Both the position numbers and the translations under genes were made by a program. DNA of 64,000 nucleotides, from the NCBI RefSeq assembly GCF_000744605.1, contig NZ_JQMG01000001.1:62001-126000 (forward strand). Direction: 5' to 3'. Every line of letters begins with the position of its first letter. The first letter of the stretch is position 1. Below the pieces are notes generated by a model that worked only from the letters and a program-made list of their open reading frames with translations, was not told the DNA's origin and did no database searches. This stretch comes from Methylotenera sp. L2L1. Lineage in GTDB: Bacteria; Pseudomonadota; Gammaproteobacteria; Burkholderiales; Methylophilaceae. This document shows, in pieces, positions 14,740 to 25,431 of this stretch.

Positions 14740-17343
14740 TCAAACAGCCTCAGCAATCGGGATGACTTTTTTACCATTAGAAAGTGCTTCTAAAGATTGT
14801 GTGTAATCCGTCATTTGATCAAAATTTAAATATTTATAAATTTCAGCCGTGTTAGCAAGCTTATTACCTACCGTGTCTAAATATTCAGCATGTGTCGGCA
14901 TACGGCCTAGCTTGGCACAAACGGCTGCCAATTCAGCAGATCCCAAGTACACGCGCGCATCTCTACCCATACGGTTGTCAAAGTTACGCGTACTGGTTGA
15001 AAACACCGTGGCTTTATCTGCCACGCGCGCTTGGTTACCCATACACAATGAGCAGCCTGGCACTTCAGTTCGTGCACCGGCAACCCCAAATACAGAGTAA
15101 ACACCTTCATCACGTAATTGCGCTTCATCCATACGGGTTGGTGGTGCAATCCATAAACGCGTAGGAATACCGCCTGAACCTTCCAATACCTTAGCGGCCG
15201 CGCGATAGTGACCAATGTTAGTCATGCAACTGCCGATGAACACTTCATCAATTTTATCGCCCACCACAGCCGTTAGTGGCTTGATGTCGTCTGGGTCGTT
15301 AGGGCAAGCCACCAACGGCTCAGTAATGGTGTTGAGGTCAATTTCAATCACGTGCGCGTATTCAGCATCTTTATCGGCCTCTAATAACTCAGGCTTAGCC
15401 AACCAAGCTTGCATGCTGGCGATACGGCGTTGCAATGTGCGTGGATCTTGGTAACCATTTTCAATCATGTTTTGTAGCAACACGATATTTGAAGTCAGGA
15501 ACTCAATCACTGGCTCTTTGTTTAACTTCACGGTACAGCCGTTAGCAGAGCGCTCGGCTGAAGCATCGGCAAACTCAAACGCTTGCTCTACCTTTAAATC
15601 TGGCAAACCTTCAATTTCCAAGATTCTGCCGTTAAATACGTTCTTTTTACCTTGCTTACCAACCGTTAAAGTACCCTCTTGAATCGCAGCGTAAGGAATC
15701 GCATTCACTAAATCGCGTAAGGTAATGCCAGGCTGCATTTCACCTTTAAAACGCACTAATACAGACTCAGGCATATCTAATGGCATCACGCCCATAGCGG
15801 CAGCGAAAGCAACCAAGCCTGAACCAGCCGGGAATGAAATACCGATTGGGAAACGTGTATGTGAGTCGCCGCCAGTACCAACAGTATCAGGCAACACCAT
15901 ACGGTTTAACCATGAGTGAATCACGCCATCGCCCGGGCGTAAGCTCACGCCGCCACGGCTGCTCATAAACTCTGGCAAACTGTGCTGTAATTTAATGTCC
16001 ACTGGTTTTGGATAAGCCGCTGTGTGGCAGAAGCTTTGCATTACTAAATCTGCGCTAAAGCCCAAGCACGCCAGTTCTTTAAGCTCGTCACGCGTCATAC
16101 CGCCAGTAGTATCTTGTGAACCCACTGTGGTTGCCTTAGGCTCACAATAAGCACCTGGGCGCACGCCTGTACCTTCAGGCAGACCACAAGCCCTACCCAC
16201 CATTTTTTGTGCCAGCGTATAGCCTTTGCCGGTATCTTTTGGTGCGATTGATTGAATAAATAAATCTGATGCTGGCAAGCCTAACGCATGACGTGCGTTA
16301 GTGGTTAAACCACGGCCAATAATCAATGGAATACGGCCACCAGCACGCACTTCATCCGGCATGGTGGTTGGCGCTAATTCAAATGTGCTAATCACTTCGC
16401 CTTGCGCATTCAACACTTGGCCTGCATAAGGCTTAATGGTGATGACATCGCCCATTTGCATTTTTGACACATCACATTGAATCGGCATCGCGCCTGAATC
16501 TTCTGCGGTGTTAAAGAAAATTGGCGCAATTTTGGTGCCTAAAATCACACCCGCAGTGCGTTTGTTTGGGATATTAGGGATATCATTGCCCATAAACCAC
16601 TGTACAGAGTTAATGGCTGACTTACGTGATGATCCAGTACCGACCACGTCACCCACATAAGCAAGTGGCAAACCTTTTTGCTTCAATGTTTCAATCGTTT
16701 GCAAGCCATCAGGCATTTTAGTCACCAGCATCGCTTTTGCGTGCAGTGGAATATCTGGGCGGCTCCATGCTTCCTGTGCTGGGCTTAAATCGTCAGTGTT
16801 GGTTTCACCATCCACTTTAAATACCACCACTTTAATTTCGTCAGCCAATTTTGGCACATTGGTAAACCACTCTGCATTTGCCCAAGACTCGATGAGTTCT
16901 TTAGCATGCACATTGCCTGCCTTCATTTTTTCATCAACATCATGGAATGCATCAAACATTAAAATCGTTTGCGACAAGGCTTTAACCGCAGCATCTGCCA
17001 TGGCTGGGTTAGTTGCAGATAAATCTAACAACCCGACCAAAGCCTGCACATTGTAACCACCCAGCATTGTGCCCAATAAGGCCACCGCGGTTTCAGCGCT
17101 AACTAAAGGTGATGTAGCTTTACCGAGCGCAATGTCTGACAAAAACGCTGCTTTCACATAGGCAGCCTGATCCACACCTGCTGGCACACGATTTTCAAGC
17201 AAGTCGACCAACAGTTTTTCTTCACCCGCTGGCGGGTTTTTGAGTAGCTCTACAAGTTGTGCGACTTGTTCAGCTGTTAATGGTAATGGAGGAAGTTGTT
17301 GTGAAGCACGTTCTTGTACGTGCGCTGCATAGGCTTTTAACAT
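14740..17343 (-). CDS. acnB: Bifunctional aconitate hydratase 2 / 2-methylisocitrate dehydratase
   Basis: 867-residue [4Fe-4S] enzyme. It interconverts citrate and isocitrate and, in the methylcitric acid cycle, hydrates 2-methyl-cis-aconitate to 2-methylisocitrate. The AcnB architecture has the HEAT-like domain first (residues 1-160), then the swivel domain and the cluster domains. Cluster Cys appear in [14 protein letters not shown] and [10 protein letters not shown] near residues 710-775, and [19 protein letters not shown] marks the substrate site. It is on the same strand as the sdh-fum genes and faces away from the prpBCD operon, so it is the natural partner of PrpD in this locus. Confidence 0.97.
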   Translation of the reverse strand: MLKAYAAHVQERASQQLPPLPLTAEQVAQLVELLKNPPAGEEKLLVDLLENRVPAGVDQAAYVKAAFLSDIALGKATSPLVSAETAVALLGTMLGGYNVQALVGLLDLSATNPAMADAAVKALSQTILMFDAFHDVDEKMKAGNVHAKELIESWANAEWFTNVPKLADEIKVVVFKVDGETNTDDLSPAQEAWSRPDIPLHAKAMLVTKMPDGLQTIETLKQKGLPLAYVGDVVGTGSSRKSAINSVQWFMGNDIPNIPNKRTAGVILGTKIAPIFFNTAEDSGAMPIQCDVSKMQMGDVITIKPYAGQVLNAQGEVISTFELAPTTMPDEVRAGGRIPLIIGRGLTTNARHALGLPASDLFIQSIAPKDTGKGYTLAQKMVGRACGLPEGTGVRPGAYCEPKATTVGSQDTTGGMTRDELKELACLGFSADLVMQSFCHTAAYPKPVDIKLQHSLPEFMSSRGGVSLRPGDGVIHSWLNRMVLPDTVGTGGDSHTRFPIGISFPAGSGLVAFAAAMGVMPLDMPESVLVRFKGEMQPGITLRDLVNAIPYAAIQEGTLTVGKQGKKNVFNGRILEIEGLPDLKVEQAFEFADASAERSANGCTVKLNKEPVIEFLTSNIVLLQNMIENGYQDPRTLQRRIASMQAWLAKPELLEADKDAEYAHVIEIDLNTITEPLVACPNDPDDIKPLTAVVGDKIDEVFIGSCMTNIGHYRAAAKVLEGSGGIPTRLWIAPPTRMDEAQLRDEGVYSVFGVAGARTEVPGCSLCMGNQARVADKATVFSTSTRNFDNRMGRDARVYLGSAELAAVCAKLGRMPTHAEYLDTVGNKLANTAEIYKYLNFDQMTDYTQSLEALSNGKKVIPIAEAV

Positions 17344-17501
17344 AACGATTTTCTGCTTAGATTCTAGTTAAATAAATTGTGTTTATTATAAACTAGCTTA
17401 ACTTAATGTTGATTGATGCATGTATGATGATTCACGCATTTGTGACGATTAGCGCACTTTCACCGTGTACATCACCTGCAAAATCTAAATAATCAGCCAA
17501 A

Positions 17502-17852
17502 CTAGTTTGTTAGTTGCGATGCCCCTGCGAAAGGCGTACCACAGCTCGTGCCTTTAAGCGAAGCTTCGAATCTTTCTAAGACTTCACTTTCATAGCCTTT
17601 GCCATGCTTGAGCTCTAAAAAAGCACGCACCTCGCTAGCATCGGCAAATCCGTTTTTATCGGTGTCCATTGACACCACGTTATCTTCAACGGTAGGCCCT
17701 GTATAGCGGCCTTGGGTATCGGTCAGCACATCAAGGATAGTAGCAGCATGCGCAGGCATTACCGCCATTAAACCAACCATCAAGCCAGCCGCCCCAGCAA
17801 CTAAGATAAACAACCTAATTCCATGTGATTTCATCAACTTACTCCTTTGCAT
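17502..17852 (-). CDS. Secreted single EF-hand protein
   Basis: 116 residues with a signal peptide (hydrophobic core LFILVAGAAGLMVGLMAVM, cleavage near AHAAT). One canonical calcium loop is present: DTDKNGFADASE, with Asp, Asp, Asn, Asp and Glu at positions 1, 3, 5, 9 and 12. A second hand is not evident. Translation may begin at the ATG six codons in (MKSHGIRLF). It lies between fumarase and acnB on the same strand, 77 and 158 bases away, which is an odd place for a periplasmic calcium-binding protein. Function unknown. Confidence 0.75.
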   Translation of the reverse strand: MQRSKLMKSHGIRLFILVAGAAGLMVGLMAVMPAHAATILDVLTDTQGRYTGPTVEDNVVSMDTDKNGFADASEVRAFLELKHGKGYESEVLERFEASLKGTSCGTPFAGASQLTN

Positions 17853-17929
17853 GAGTTAAGAGTAAAAATCTAGATAATAATTCACTCAGTCTATCACTTA
17901 ACTAATGATTATTTAATAGTGATTTCCTA

Positions 17930-19468
17930 CTAGACTGGATGAATGGCAATCACCTCATCAAGGGCTTTACGCTGTGCTATCTTTTGCTGCCATTCCGCAG
18001 GACCAGTGGTATGCACTGAACTGCCGCGACTATCTACTGCGACGGTTACTGGCATATCCTGCACGGTAAACTCGTAAATCGCCTCCATGCCTAAATCAGC
18101 AAATGCCAAGACTTCAGCTTTTTTAATGGCTTTGCTCACCAAGTAAGCCGCACCACCCACTGCCGTTAAATAAACAGAATGATGCTTGGCGATGGTTGCA
18201 ATCGTTTCTGCACCGCGCTCAGCCTTACCTACCATACCTAACAGCCCGGTTTGGCTGAGCATGGTTTCTGTAAAGTCATCCATACGCGTAGCCGTGGTTG
18301 GGCCTGCTGGCCCTACGGCCTCATTACCCACCGCATCTACAGGGCCCACGTAATAAATAAAGCGATTGGTAAAGTCTATTGGTAATTTTTCACCATTATT
18401 CAGCATGGTCACCATACGTTTATGCGCAGCGTCCCTACCGGTGAGCAACTTACCGCTTAGCAGCAAGGTCTGCCCTGGCTGCCAAGCTTGTATCTCTTGC
18501 TGGGTAATCGTATCGAGATTTACCCGTAAAGACTGCTCACTAGGTGCCCAATTGACATCAGGCCAATCTGCTAAACTAGGAGCCTCTAGTACGGCTGAGC
18601 CACTACCATCCAACTCAAAATGCACATGCCTAGTTGCTGCGCAATTAGGAATAATCGCCACCGGCAAGCTGGCGGCATGCGTTGGATAATCTAGTATTTT
18701 CACATCCAGCACGGTAGTTAAGCCACCTAAGCCTTGTGCGCCAATCCCTAGATTATTGACCTTTTCATAGATTTCTAACCTTAAAGCATCAATCTTATTC
18801 TGCGCGCCGTTTGCTTTCAGCTCGTGCATATCAATCGGTGCCATCAGCGACTCTTTAGCCAACAGCATGGCTTTTTCAGCAGTACCGCCAATACCAATCC
18901 CCAGCATACCGGGCGGGCACCAGCCGGCGCCCATGGTTGGCACCACCTCCAATATCCAATCAACAATGCTGTCGTTCGGGTTAAGCATAGCTAATTTTGC
19001 TTTATTCTCACTACCGCCGCCTTTAGCGGCGATGCTCACTTCAACTTTATCGCCAGCCACCAGCTCAACATGCACCACAGCTGGGGTGTTGTCTTTAGTA
19101 TTAGCGCGCTTACCAGCAGGGTCGCTCACAATCGAGGCGCGCAGTTTATTCTCTGGTAATAAGTAGGCGCGACGTACGCCTTCATTCACCATTTGTTCCA
19201 ATGAATGCTCAGCATCAAAATGCACTTGCATACCGACTTTTACGAACGCCACCACAATGCCAGTATCCTGACACAATGGACGCTTACCTTCTGCACACAT
19301 GCGTGAGTTGGTCAGTATCTGCGCTATTGCATCTTTTGCCGCTGGAGACTCTTCCTGCGCATAAGCGGCTGCTAATGCTTGGATAAAGTCGGCGGGGTGA
19401 TAGTAAGAAATATACTGCAAGGCATCTGCAATGCTCGCAATAAAGTCTTCTTGTTTAATCGTAGTCAT
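17930..19468 (-). CDS. Class I fumarate hydratase
   Basis: 512-residue [4Fe-4S] fumarase converting fumarate to malate. Both the alpha part (residues 1-290) and beta part are fused, as in FumA/FumB. Cluster Cys candidates are in RPLCQDTGIVVAF, in WCPPGMLGIGIGGTAEKA and in IIPNCAATRHVHF. The beta part shows GRDAAHKRM and GPTTATRMDDF. It follows the CoA ligase gene by 9 bases in a tightly packed minus-strand operon, taking the fumarate made by Sdh. Confidence 0.96.
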   Translation of the reverse strand: MTTIKQEDFIASIADALQYISYYHPADFIQALAAAYAQEESPAAKDAIAQILTNSRMCAEGKRPLCQDTGIVVAFVKVGMQVHFDAEHSLEQMVNEGVRRAYLLPENKLRASIVSDPAGKRANTKDNTPAVVHVELVAGDKVEVSIAAKGGGSENKAKLAMLNPNDSIVDWILEVVPTMGAGWCPPGMLGIGIGGTAEKAMLLAKESLMAPIDMHELKANGAQNKIDALRLEIYEKVNNLGIGAQGLGGLTTVLDVKILDYPTHAASLPVAIIPNCAATRHVHFELDGSGSAVLEAPSLADWPDVNWAPSEQSLRVNLDTITQQEIQAWQPGQTLLLSGKLLTGRDAAHKRMVTMLNNGEKLPIDFTNRFIYYVGPVDAVGNEAVGPAGPTTATRMDDFTETMLSQTGLLGMVGKAERGAETIATIAKHHSVYLTAVGGAAYLVSKAIKKAEVLAFADLGMEAIYEFTVQDMPVTVAVDSRGSSVHTTGPAEWQQKIAQRKALDEVIAIHPV

Positions 19469-19477
19469 CGTATTGAT

Positions 19478-21115
19478 TTATCGTGTTGATTTTGCTATCG
19501 CAATGGTTGAGTTAATATCTTTACGTAAGATTTTACCATTCTTAGTGCGTGGGAAATCTTTTGCTAGATAAACCGTTTTTGGTGATTTATAAGCTGCAAG
19601 ATGCTGTTTACCGAACTGCAGCAAATCATCTGGCGTGACACTTACTTCTGGTTTCAGAATCACGTAAATAACCACCAGCAACTTATCTTTTTCGATTTCT
19701 TCGCCAATCGCCGCGCAATCTGCCACATCAGGGTGACCTTTGTACACGCGCTCAATTTCATAGGGTGATACACGGTAGCCAAAGCTTTTAATAATGTCGT
19801 CTTTACGGCCTAGAAACCAGATGTAACCATCAGCATCAAATTTCGCATAATCTCCAGTAAAGAAATAGCCATCATGTTTGTATTTGGCAGTTTCTTCATC
19901 CAGATTCCAATAGCGCAAGAACAAGCCAGGGTCTGTATCCGTGACGCAAATCATGCCCTCTTCCCCCGTTGCCACGGATTCACGCGTGTCTGGATTGAGC
20001 AACTGGATGTTATGTCCAGGTTGCGGAAACCCAGCTGAACCCGCGCGGATAGGACGGTACCTGCTTTGTGATAAGTAGTATGAAAACTCACTCATCCCCA
20101 CCGCTTCATAGATATCCAAACCAAAACGTTCACGCCATTGGTTTAACACCTCATCTGACAAGTGCTCACCCGCGCTCATGTAGTGGCGCATACTGGGCAG
20201 CTGTTCTTTTGCCGTGGTGGTTTTTTGTAAAATCTGGCGATAGATAGTTGGCACGCCAATAAAGATAGTGGCTTGATGTTTTTGTATGAGGTCTAGCCAT
20301 TTTTGCGCATCATTTTTACCTTCATGCACAATCACGGTTTTACCTAAGTACAAAGGATCCATCAAACCAGTACCTAGCACGTAGGTCCAGTTAAACTTAC
20401 CTGAATGCATGATTCTATCTTGAACCTGTTCACTGTAATTAAACCAATACTGTGCTGCAGGCTGACGTCCTAATAAAGCGCGGTGTGCGTGCAGCACGCC
20501 TTTAGGATAACCAGTAGTACCAGAGGTATAAACCAGATAAGCAGGATCTTCCGCTTTGGTGAGAGGCATTTCTTCTACTACTCCCACACTTGCCATCGTC
20601 ATCTCAAGGTCATGCACCACCAATTTACTAGGCACAATTGCCTGTGTTAGTTGCGTTAAGAGCACATATTTTAAGTTGGGCGTATCGCCCAAAGCACCTT
20701 CTAGCTGCAACTGCATCGCACTCCATGCGGTAGCATCAGTGACTAATACCGCAGCACCTGAATCTTTAGCCAAATAGGCCACTTCTTCAGCGGTGAGTAA
20801 GGTCGATGTAGGCACTGAAATGGCACCCATCTTCATGGCGCCTAAAAAGGCGATTGGATAATCTAAACTATTGGGTAAACGAATTAATACACGATCGCCG
20901 ACTTTAACGCCTAAGTCACGCAATACCTGTGCAAAAAGATTAGTTTTAAGGGCTAATTCTGCAAAAGTAATGGTAGAAGTGCCTAACGTATCATCTTCTA
21001 CAATCATGGCAATTTGATTGGCTTGCGCAGTGCCTAAATGCTTATCAGAACAAGCGATACCAATATTAAAATGTTCTGGAATTTGCCAATCCCACTTTGG
21101 AAAGTCAGTCAACAT
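19478..21115 (-). CDS. AMP-dependent acyl-CoA ligase, substrate uncertain
   Basis: 545-residue adenylate-forming enzyme. The P-loop signature YTSGTTGYPKGVLHAHRALL is at about residue 197, the A5 region is YEAVGMSEFSYYL, and A7-A8 read FFTGDYAKFDADGYIWFLGR and DIIKSFGYRVSPYEIE. The catalytic Lys is in FPRTKNGKILRK near the C-terminus. It is shorter than PrpE/Acs (about 630) and looks more like the benzoate/medium-chain ligase branch. The start overlaps the stop of the lyase gene by one base. Context favours activation of a short organic acid or dicarboxylate feeding the neighbouring lyases or propionyl-CoA pool; the substrate cannot be read from sequence. Confidence 0.88.
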   Translation of the reverse strand: MLTDFPKWDWQIPEHFNIGIACSDKHLGTAQANQIAMIVEDDTLGTSTITFAELALKTNLFAQVLRDLGVKVGDRVLIRLPNSLDYPIAFLGAMKMGAISVPTSTLLTAEEVAYLAKDSGAAVLVTDATAWSAMQLQLEGALGDTPNLKYVLLTQLTQAIVPSKLVVHDLEMTMASVGVVEEMPLTKAEDPAYLVYTSGTTGYPKGVLHAHRALLGRQPAAQYWFNYSEQVQDRIMHSGKFNWTYVLGTGLMDPLYLGKTVIVHEGKNDAQKWLDLIQKHQATIFIGVPTIYRQILQKTTTAKEQLPSMRHYMSAGEHLSDEVLNQWRERFGLDIYEAVGMSEFSYYLSQSRYRPIRAGSAGFPQPGHNIQLLNPDTRESVATGEEGMICVTDTDPGLFLRYWNLDEETAKYKHDGYFFTGDYAKFDADGYIWFLGRKDDIIKSFGYRVSPYEIERVYKGHPDVADCAAIGEEIEKDKLLVVIYVILKPEVSVTPDDLLQFGKQHLAAYKSPKTVYLAKDFPRTKNGKILRKDINSTIAIAKSTR

Positions 21116-22245
21116 TATAAGAGCACTCCATATGGCCAGTTTTCTCGCACAACCTGTGCAGGTAGCAGTTGTAAAACATGCAAAGCAAATTCCATATCGC
21201 TGGATTTAAGCGCACGTAGTGCATGTGCCCTTAATAAAGTCTGCAATGCCTTACCAAACATTGGCGGATCTAACATTTCGCCATCGAATTTAATGGCACC
21301 TCCAAGCAACGCATCAGCTTCAATCGCCGCTTTTAATATACTCACTTTTTGCGCAACTTCTGTTGGAGATGGTGTGTAAGCTGTTTTACAAAGGTGGATA
21401 TGTCCAGGGTGGATAACCTGCTTACCTGTTAAGCCCATTGCTGACTCTTTACAGGCGTGCTTGTAGACGACGCGCGACTCGTTATCACCATGTAAATCTA
21501 GCCAGCGACGTACATCATGCGGTTCTAGGTATTTTTCTGGCATAGCGCTGGCGCCGATGAGCGTTTCCACCCCGCCAATCACACCCTTACCTGCGATACG
21601 TGCTTCAAACATCAATGTATTCATGTAAAACTGTAGTTCATCAATCCAGTTTTCTGGCGTGATCTGAATACCCATCGCTTTGGAAAAGTCATGAATCCCA
21701 AACACCACATGCTTAACCGTGGTGTACTGCATTAAATCAGGGGCTATTTTTAACGATTTTGGGTGCTCAATAATTGGCTGAATCGTAATTTTCGGATTAA
21801 CGCTGAGTAAGAAGCTTGATAAATCACGCACCTCTGCTGCGCCATAAGCCTCGCCAGCTTTAGCTAACATCACGACATCGATGTAATCACCCATGTCGCG
21901 CACTAACTGCATGTCTAACTCATACTCATCTGTTCTAAATGAATTAGCACGGATGGCCACAGTGACACGTTCGTTCATTTTGCGTAGCAATGGCAATTCT
22001 TGACGCAATAAATCACGGCTCATTGCTTTTTGGCGGCAACCGTCTTCCAAGTCAAAAATCAGCGTGTGCGCATGCGTAAAGTGCGCATGTTTTTTCATAC
22101 GTGCAGACGCTTGCTCCATATCCTCATAAATACCCAAACTAGGCGCATATTTGACTGGCGGATAATACAACTGGATGCCGGGCCAATAGTCGCCCAGCGC
22201 TTTGGCATCGAAAGTGATTGGCTCTTCACCTATATGCATCATCAT
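21115..22245 (-). CDS. HpcH/HpaI aldolase / CitE-like CoA-ester lyase, long form
   Basis: 376-residue TIM-barrel protein of the citrate lyase beta / malyl-CoA lyase superfamily. Visible landmarks are LIFDLEDGCRQKAMSRDLLR (acidic DLED), AIRANSFRT (CoA/acid-binding Arg), IQPIIEHPKSL (metal Glu), VFGIHDFSKAMG (metal Asp) and GKQVIHPGHIHLCKTAYTPS. The barrel is complete, with a C-terminal extension of about 60 residues. It begins one base after the sdhE stop with three consecutive ATG codons, and ends overlapping the CoA ligase. A role in cleaving a beta-hydroxyacyl-CoA such as methylmalyl- or citramalyl-CoA is inference. Confidence 0.86.
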   Translation of the reverse strand: MMMHIGEEPITFDAKALGDYWPGIQLYYPPVKYAPSLGIYEDMEQASARMKKHAHFTHAHTLIFDLEDGCRQKAMSRDLLRQELPLLRKMNERVTVAIRANSFRTDEYELDMQLVRDMGDYIDVVMLAKAGEAYGAAEVRDLSSFLLSVNPKITIQPIIEHPKSLKIAPDLMQYTTVKHVVFGIHDFSKAMGIQITPENWIDELQFYMNTLMFEARIAGKGVIGGVETLIGASAMPEKYLEPHDVRRWLDLHGDNESRVVYKHACKESAMGLTGKQVIHPGHIHLCKTAYTPSPTEVAQKVSILKAAIEADALLGGAIKFDGEMLDPPMFGKALQTLLRAHALRALKSSDMEFALHVLQLLPAQVVRENWPYGVLL

Positions 22246-22246
22246 C

Positions 22247-22552
22247 TTATTCAGCCTCCTCTAGCTTTTCTAATCTGGCAGTCTTTATTTTGTAAATCAT
22301 CGCATTTCTTGCTGCTTCTTTTGCACCAGTCGCTTTATTCATCACACTAGTATTGTTAATCAATGCCCAGAATTCATTATCTGGCAGCGCGAGCAAACCG
22401 TCGAACACTTGCAACTCTTTTAAGGTCAGCGCGTCGTATTGATGTTGCACAAAGTCTTGCAGCACTATATCCAGCTCCAACAAGCCCCTTCTACAGCGCC
22501 ATGCGAAGCGCCTTTGCTCTGCATCTCTTAGGTTTTCTGCATTCATCATCAT
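22247..22552 (-). CDS. sdhE: Succinate dehydrogenase flavinylation factor
   Basis: 101-residue SdhE/Sdh5 family protein that promotes covalent attachment of FAD to SdhA. The conserved RRG motif appears in FAWRCRRGLLELDIVLQDF, and the five-helix fold continues with LKELQVFDGLLALPDNEFW. It follows sdhB by 6 bases. Three successive ATG codons are possible; spacing from the GAGGTG ribosome site favours the second (22549). Confidence 0.94.
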   Translation of the reverse strand: MMMNAENLRDAEQRRFAWRCRRGLLELDIVLQDFVQHQYDALTLKELQVFDGLLALPDNEFWALINNTSVMNKATGAKEAARNAMIYKIKTARLEKLEEAE

Positions 22553-22558
22553 GGCACC

Positions 22559-23296
22559 TCAAATCGCTTTAATTAATACCGTTTTCTTTATGGCTTTAGC
22601 TTCTTTTGCGCGCTCAATTTTCAGGTCTTTAATACTGGCAATCGCAGCATTCGGGTTCAGCTTTTTCGGGCATACATCCACGCAGTTCATAATATTGTGG
22701 CAACGATACAAACGGTATGGATCTTCTAAATTTTCCAGACGTTCGGCTTCTGCCTGATCGCGAGAATCGACAATAAAACGGTAAGCCTGCATCAAACCAG
22801 ATGGCCCAACGAACTTATCAGGATTCCACCAGAAACTAGGACAAGCCGTAGTACAAGCACCGCACATAATGCATTCATACAAACCATCTAACTTTGCTCG
22901 GTCTTCTGGGCTTTGCAAACGCTCAGTTTCGGGCAACGGATCATTGTTAATTAAATAAGGCTTTACTGAATTGTAATGTTCAAAGAACTGCGTCATATCA
23001 ACCACCAAGTCGCGTATCACAGGTAAACCTGGCATTGGTCGCAGCACAACCGGCTGCTCAAGCTCGGATAGCTTGGTGGTACAAGCAAGGCCATTTTTAC
23101 CGTTAATGTTCATCGCATCACTGCCACACACCCCTTCACGGCAAGATTTACGTAGCGACAAAGTATCATCGTATTGCTTGATACGAATCAGCGCATCCAA
23201 CAGCATTTGGTCGCCGTCCTGCAATTCAATTTCATAATCTTGCATGTACGGCTTTTTATCTTCGTCCGGGTTGTATCTATAAATAGAGAACTTCAT
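22559..23296 (-). CDS. sdhB: Succinate dehydrogenase iron-sulfur subunit
   Basis: Electron-transfer subunit of complex II, 245 residues from the preferred ATG (MKFSIYRYNPDEDKKPYMQ). The [2Fe-2S] Cys are in SCREGVCGSDAMNI and GLACTTK, the [4Fe-4S] Cys in CIMCGACTTACPSFWW, and the [3Fe-4S] Cys in CHNIMNCVDVCPKKLNP. An upstream ATG at 23323 would overlap sdhA. The chosen ATG is one base after the sdhA stop with a GAGGG site inside the sdhA end. Confidence 0.97.
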   Translation of the reverse strand: MKFSIYRYNPDEDKKPYMQDYEIELQDGDQMLLDALIRIKQYDDTLSLRKSCREGVCGSDAMNINGKNGLACTTKLSELEQPVVLRPMPGLPVIRDLVVDMTQFFEHYNSVKPYLINNDPLPETERLQSPEDRAKLDGLYECIMCGACTTACPSFWWNPDKFVGPSGLMQAYRFIVDSRDQAEAERLENLEDPYRLYRCHNIMNCVDVCPKKLNPNAAIASIKDLKIERAKEAKAIKKTVLIKAI

Positions 23297-23297
23297 A

Positions 23298-25058
23298 TCA
23301 ATAAACCCTCGCTTTAGGTACAAATGGCTCTACCGTTAATGGTTGCAAACGCACAGGCTTATAAAGCAACTGATGGTCTTTTTTATAGTAAAGTGAATGC
23401 GTTAACCAGTTTTCATCATCACGCTCTGAGAAGTCCTCGCGCGCATGTGCGCCTCGGCTTTCTTGTCGATTGTTTGCGGCATGCATCGTTGCTACAGCCA
23501 CTTCAATCAAGTTATCCAACTCTAATGCTTCTACTCGAGCGGTGTTAAATACCTGGCTCTTGTCTTTAATTTCAATACGCTGCACACGTTCTGCAATTTC
23601 ATTAATGCTAGTCACGCCCTGTTGCAACAAATCTGGGAACCTAAATACGCCACAATGGGCTTGCATGGTTTTACGCATTGCAGCGCCAACCTCGGCCACA
23701 CTCTCGCCATCTTTCTGATTATTTAGACGAGAAATCCGTGCTAATGTTTTATCTACGGCATCTACTGGCAATGGCTTATGTGCCTGATTTAAGGCGATCT
23801 CTTGCACCATTTTGTCACCAGCTACTTTGCCAAACACGACTAAATCTAATAGTGAGTTAGAACCCAAGCGGTTTGCACCATGTACTGAAACACACGCGCA
23901 CTCGCCCACCGCATATAGGCCATTGACCGCTTTTTCACTACCATTCACAGACTCAACCACTTGCCCGTCTAAATTGGTGGGAACGCCACCCATCATGTAG
24001 TGAGCTGTCGGCACGATAGGAATTGGATCAACAACAGGGTCAACATTGGCAAAGGTTTTTGCAATTTCACGTATACCAGGCAGACGCTTGCTAATCAGCT
24101 CTTCGCCTAAATGGTCTAGCTTTAAATACACGGCATCTTTATTTTTACCTACACCACGGCCGGCTTTGATTTCTGTGGCAATGGCGCGTGAAATAACATC
24201 TCGACTTGCCAAATCTTTCGCATTCGGTGCATAACGCTCCATAAAGCGCTCACCTTCCGAGTTGACCAAATAGCCACCCTCACCACGCACGCCTTCGGTA
24301 ATCAACACGCCTGCGTGTAGAACACCTGTGGGGTGAAACTGCCAAAACTCCATGTCTTGCAACGGCAAGCCTGCACGTACCGCCATACCAAGACCATCTC
24401 CGGTGTTGATAAAAGCATTAGTGCTTGCTTGAAATATACGGCCAGCCCCGCCCGTTGCGAGCAAAGTGGTTTTTGCATGCAACACATGAATAGCGCCTGT
24501 TTCAATTTCCAAGGCAATCACGCCTAGCACATCACCATCCGCATCGCGGATTAAGTCCAATGCAAACCATTCGACAAAAAACTGCGTGTTTGCACGGATA
24601 TTGCGTTGATACAAAGTATGCAACATGGCATGTCCTGTTCTATCTGCCACTGCACAGGTGCGGGAAATAGGTTTTTCGCCAAAATTCTGCGTCATCCCAC
24701 CAAATGGGCGCTGAAATATTTTGCCGTTCTCTAAGCGATCAAACGGCATGCCAAAATGCTCAAGCTCGATAATCGCTTTGGCAGCGTTTTTACACATAAA
24801 CTCAATGGCATCCTGATCACCTAAATAATCAGAACCTTTAATCGTGTCGTACATATGCCACAGCCAGTTATCACCAGACACATTACCTAAAGCTGCTGCC
24901 ACACCGCCCTGCGCTGCCACTGTATGTGAACGTGTAGGAAATACTTTAGATAACACCGCCACCTTTACGCCCGCTTCGGCCAACTGTAGAGAGGCGCGCA
25001 AGCCTGCACCGCCACCACCGACAATCACTGCATCAAACTGATGATTCTGTATATTCAT
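23298..25058 (-). CDS. sdhA: Succinate dehydrogenase flavoprotein subunit
   Basis: 586-residue catalytic subunit oxidising succinate to fumarate. The FAD-binding [17 protein letters not shown] lies at residues 14-30, and [16 protein letters not shown] contains the His that binds FAD covalently. Catalytic segments are [31 protein letters not shown] (active-site Arg region), [13 protein letters not shown] and [12 protein letters not shown]. Full length. Eight bases separate it from sdhD. It supplies fumarate to the class I fumarase downstream. Confidence 0.98.
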   Translation of the reverse strand: MNIQNHQFDAVIVGGGGAGLRASLQLAEAGVKVAVLSKVFPTRSHTVAAQGGVAAALGNVSGDNWLWHMYDTIKGSDYLGDQDAIEFMCKNAAKAIIELEHFGMPFDRLENGKIFQRPFGGMTQNFGEKPISRTCAVADRTGHAMLHTLYQRNIRANTQFFVEWFALDLIRDADGDVLGVIALEIETGAIHVLHAKTTLLATGGAGRIFQASTNAFINTGDGLGMAVRAGLPLQDMEFWQFHPTGVLHAGVLITEGVRGEGGYLVNSEGERFMERYAPNAKDLASRDVISRAIATEIKAGRGVGKNKDAVYLKLDHLGEELISKRLPGIREIAKTFANVDPVVDPIPIVPTAHYMMGGVPTNLDGQVVESVNGSEKAVNGLYAVGECACVSVHGANRLGSNSLLDLVVFGKVAGDKMVQEIALNQAHKPLPVDAVDKTLARISRLNNQKDGESVAEVGAAMRKTMQAHCGVFRFPDLLQQGVTSINEIAERVQRIEIKDKSQVFNTARVEALELDNLIEVAVATMHAANNRQESRGAHAREDFSERDDENWLTHSLYYKKDHQLLYKPVRLQPLTVEPFVPKARVY

Positions 25059-25065
25059 ATGAGAC

Positions 25066-25431
25066 TTAAAGCTTCCATAAAATAATGCTTACCCAGCCCA
25101 GGTAACCAATCAACAACATATCAACGACAATCTGCAAAAATGCACGCAACCTTAGATTAAATACATAATCTTTGAATACATCCCGCACCCCAAGCCATGC
25201 GTGCGTAAACAAACTGGCAAAAAACACTAGCGTTAACAAGCGCCACCACCAAGGTGACATTAAATCTAGCCATGATGCATAATCGTGTGGCTGCCTAATG
25301 GCTAGCACCAATAACATCAGTAACAAATAAACCACCATGGCAACTGCAGAAAGACGCTGCGTTAGCCATAAACGCATGCCTGGATATTTTTTTGTTAGTA
25401 GCTCTATCAACATAACCGTGGCTTTTACCAA
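25066..25431 (-). CDS. sdhD: Succinate dehydrogenase membrane anchor subunit D
   Basis: 121-residue hydrophobic anchor with three membrane helices. [20 protein letters not shown] opens helix [15 protein letters not shown] in helix II has the haem-ligand His and the quinone-site residues. It overlaps sdhC by 7 bases and precedes sdhA. Helps hold haem b and the ubiquinone site in the inner membrane. Confidence 0.95.
   Translation of the reverse strand: MVKATVMLIELLTKKYPGMRLWLTQRLSAVAMVVYLLLMLLVLAIRQPHDYASWLDLMSPWWWRLLTLVFFASLFTHAWLGVRDVFKDYVFNLRLRAFLQIVVDMLLIGYLGWVSIILWKL

Noticed and set aside
19478-21115. Propionyl-CoA synthetase PrpE
   Set aside because: The protein is about 80 residues shorter than PrpE/Acs and its motifs fit a different acyl-CoA ligase branch; propionate activity remains possible but not by this name.
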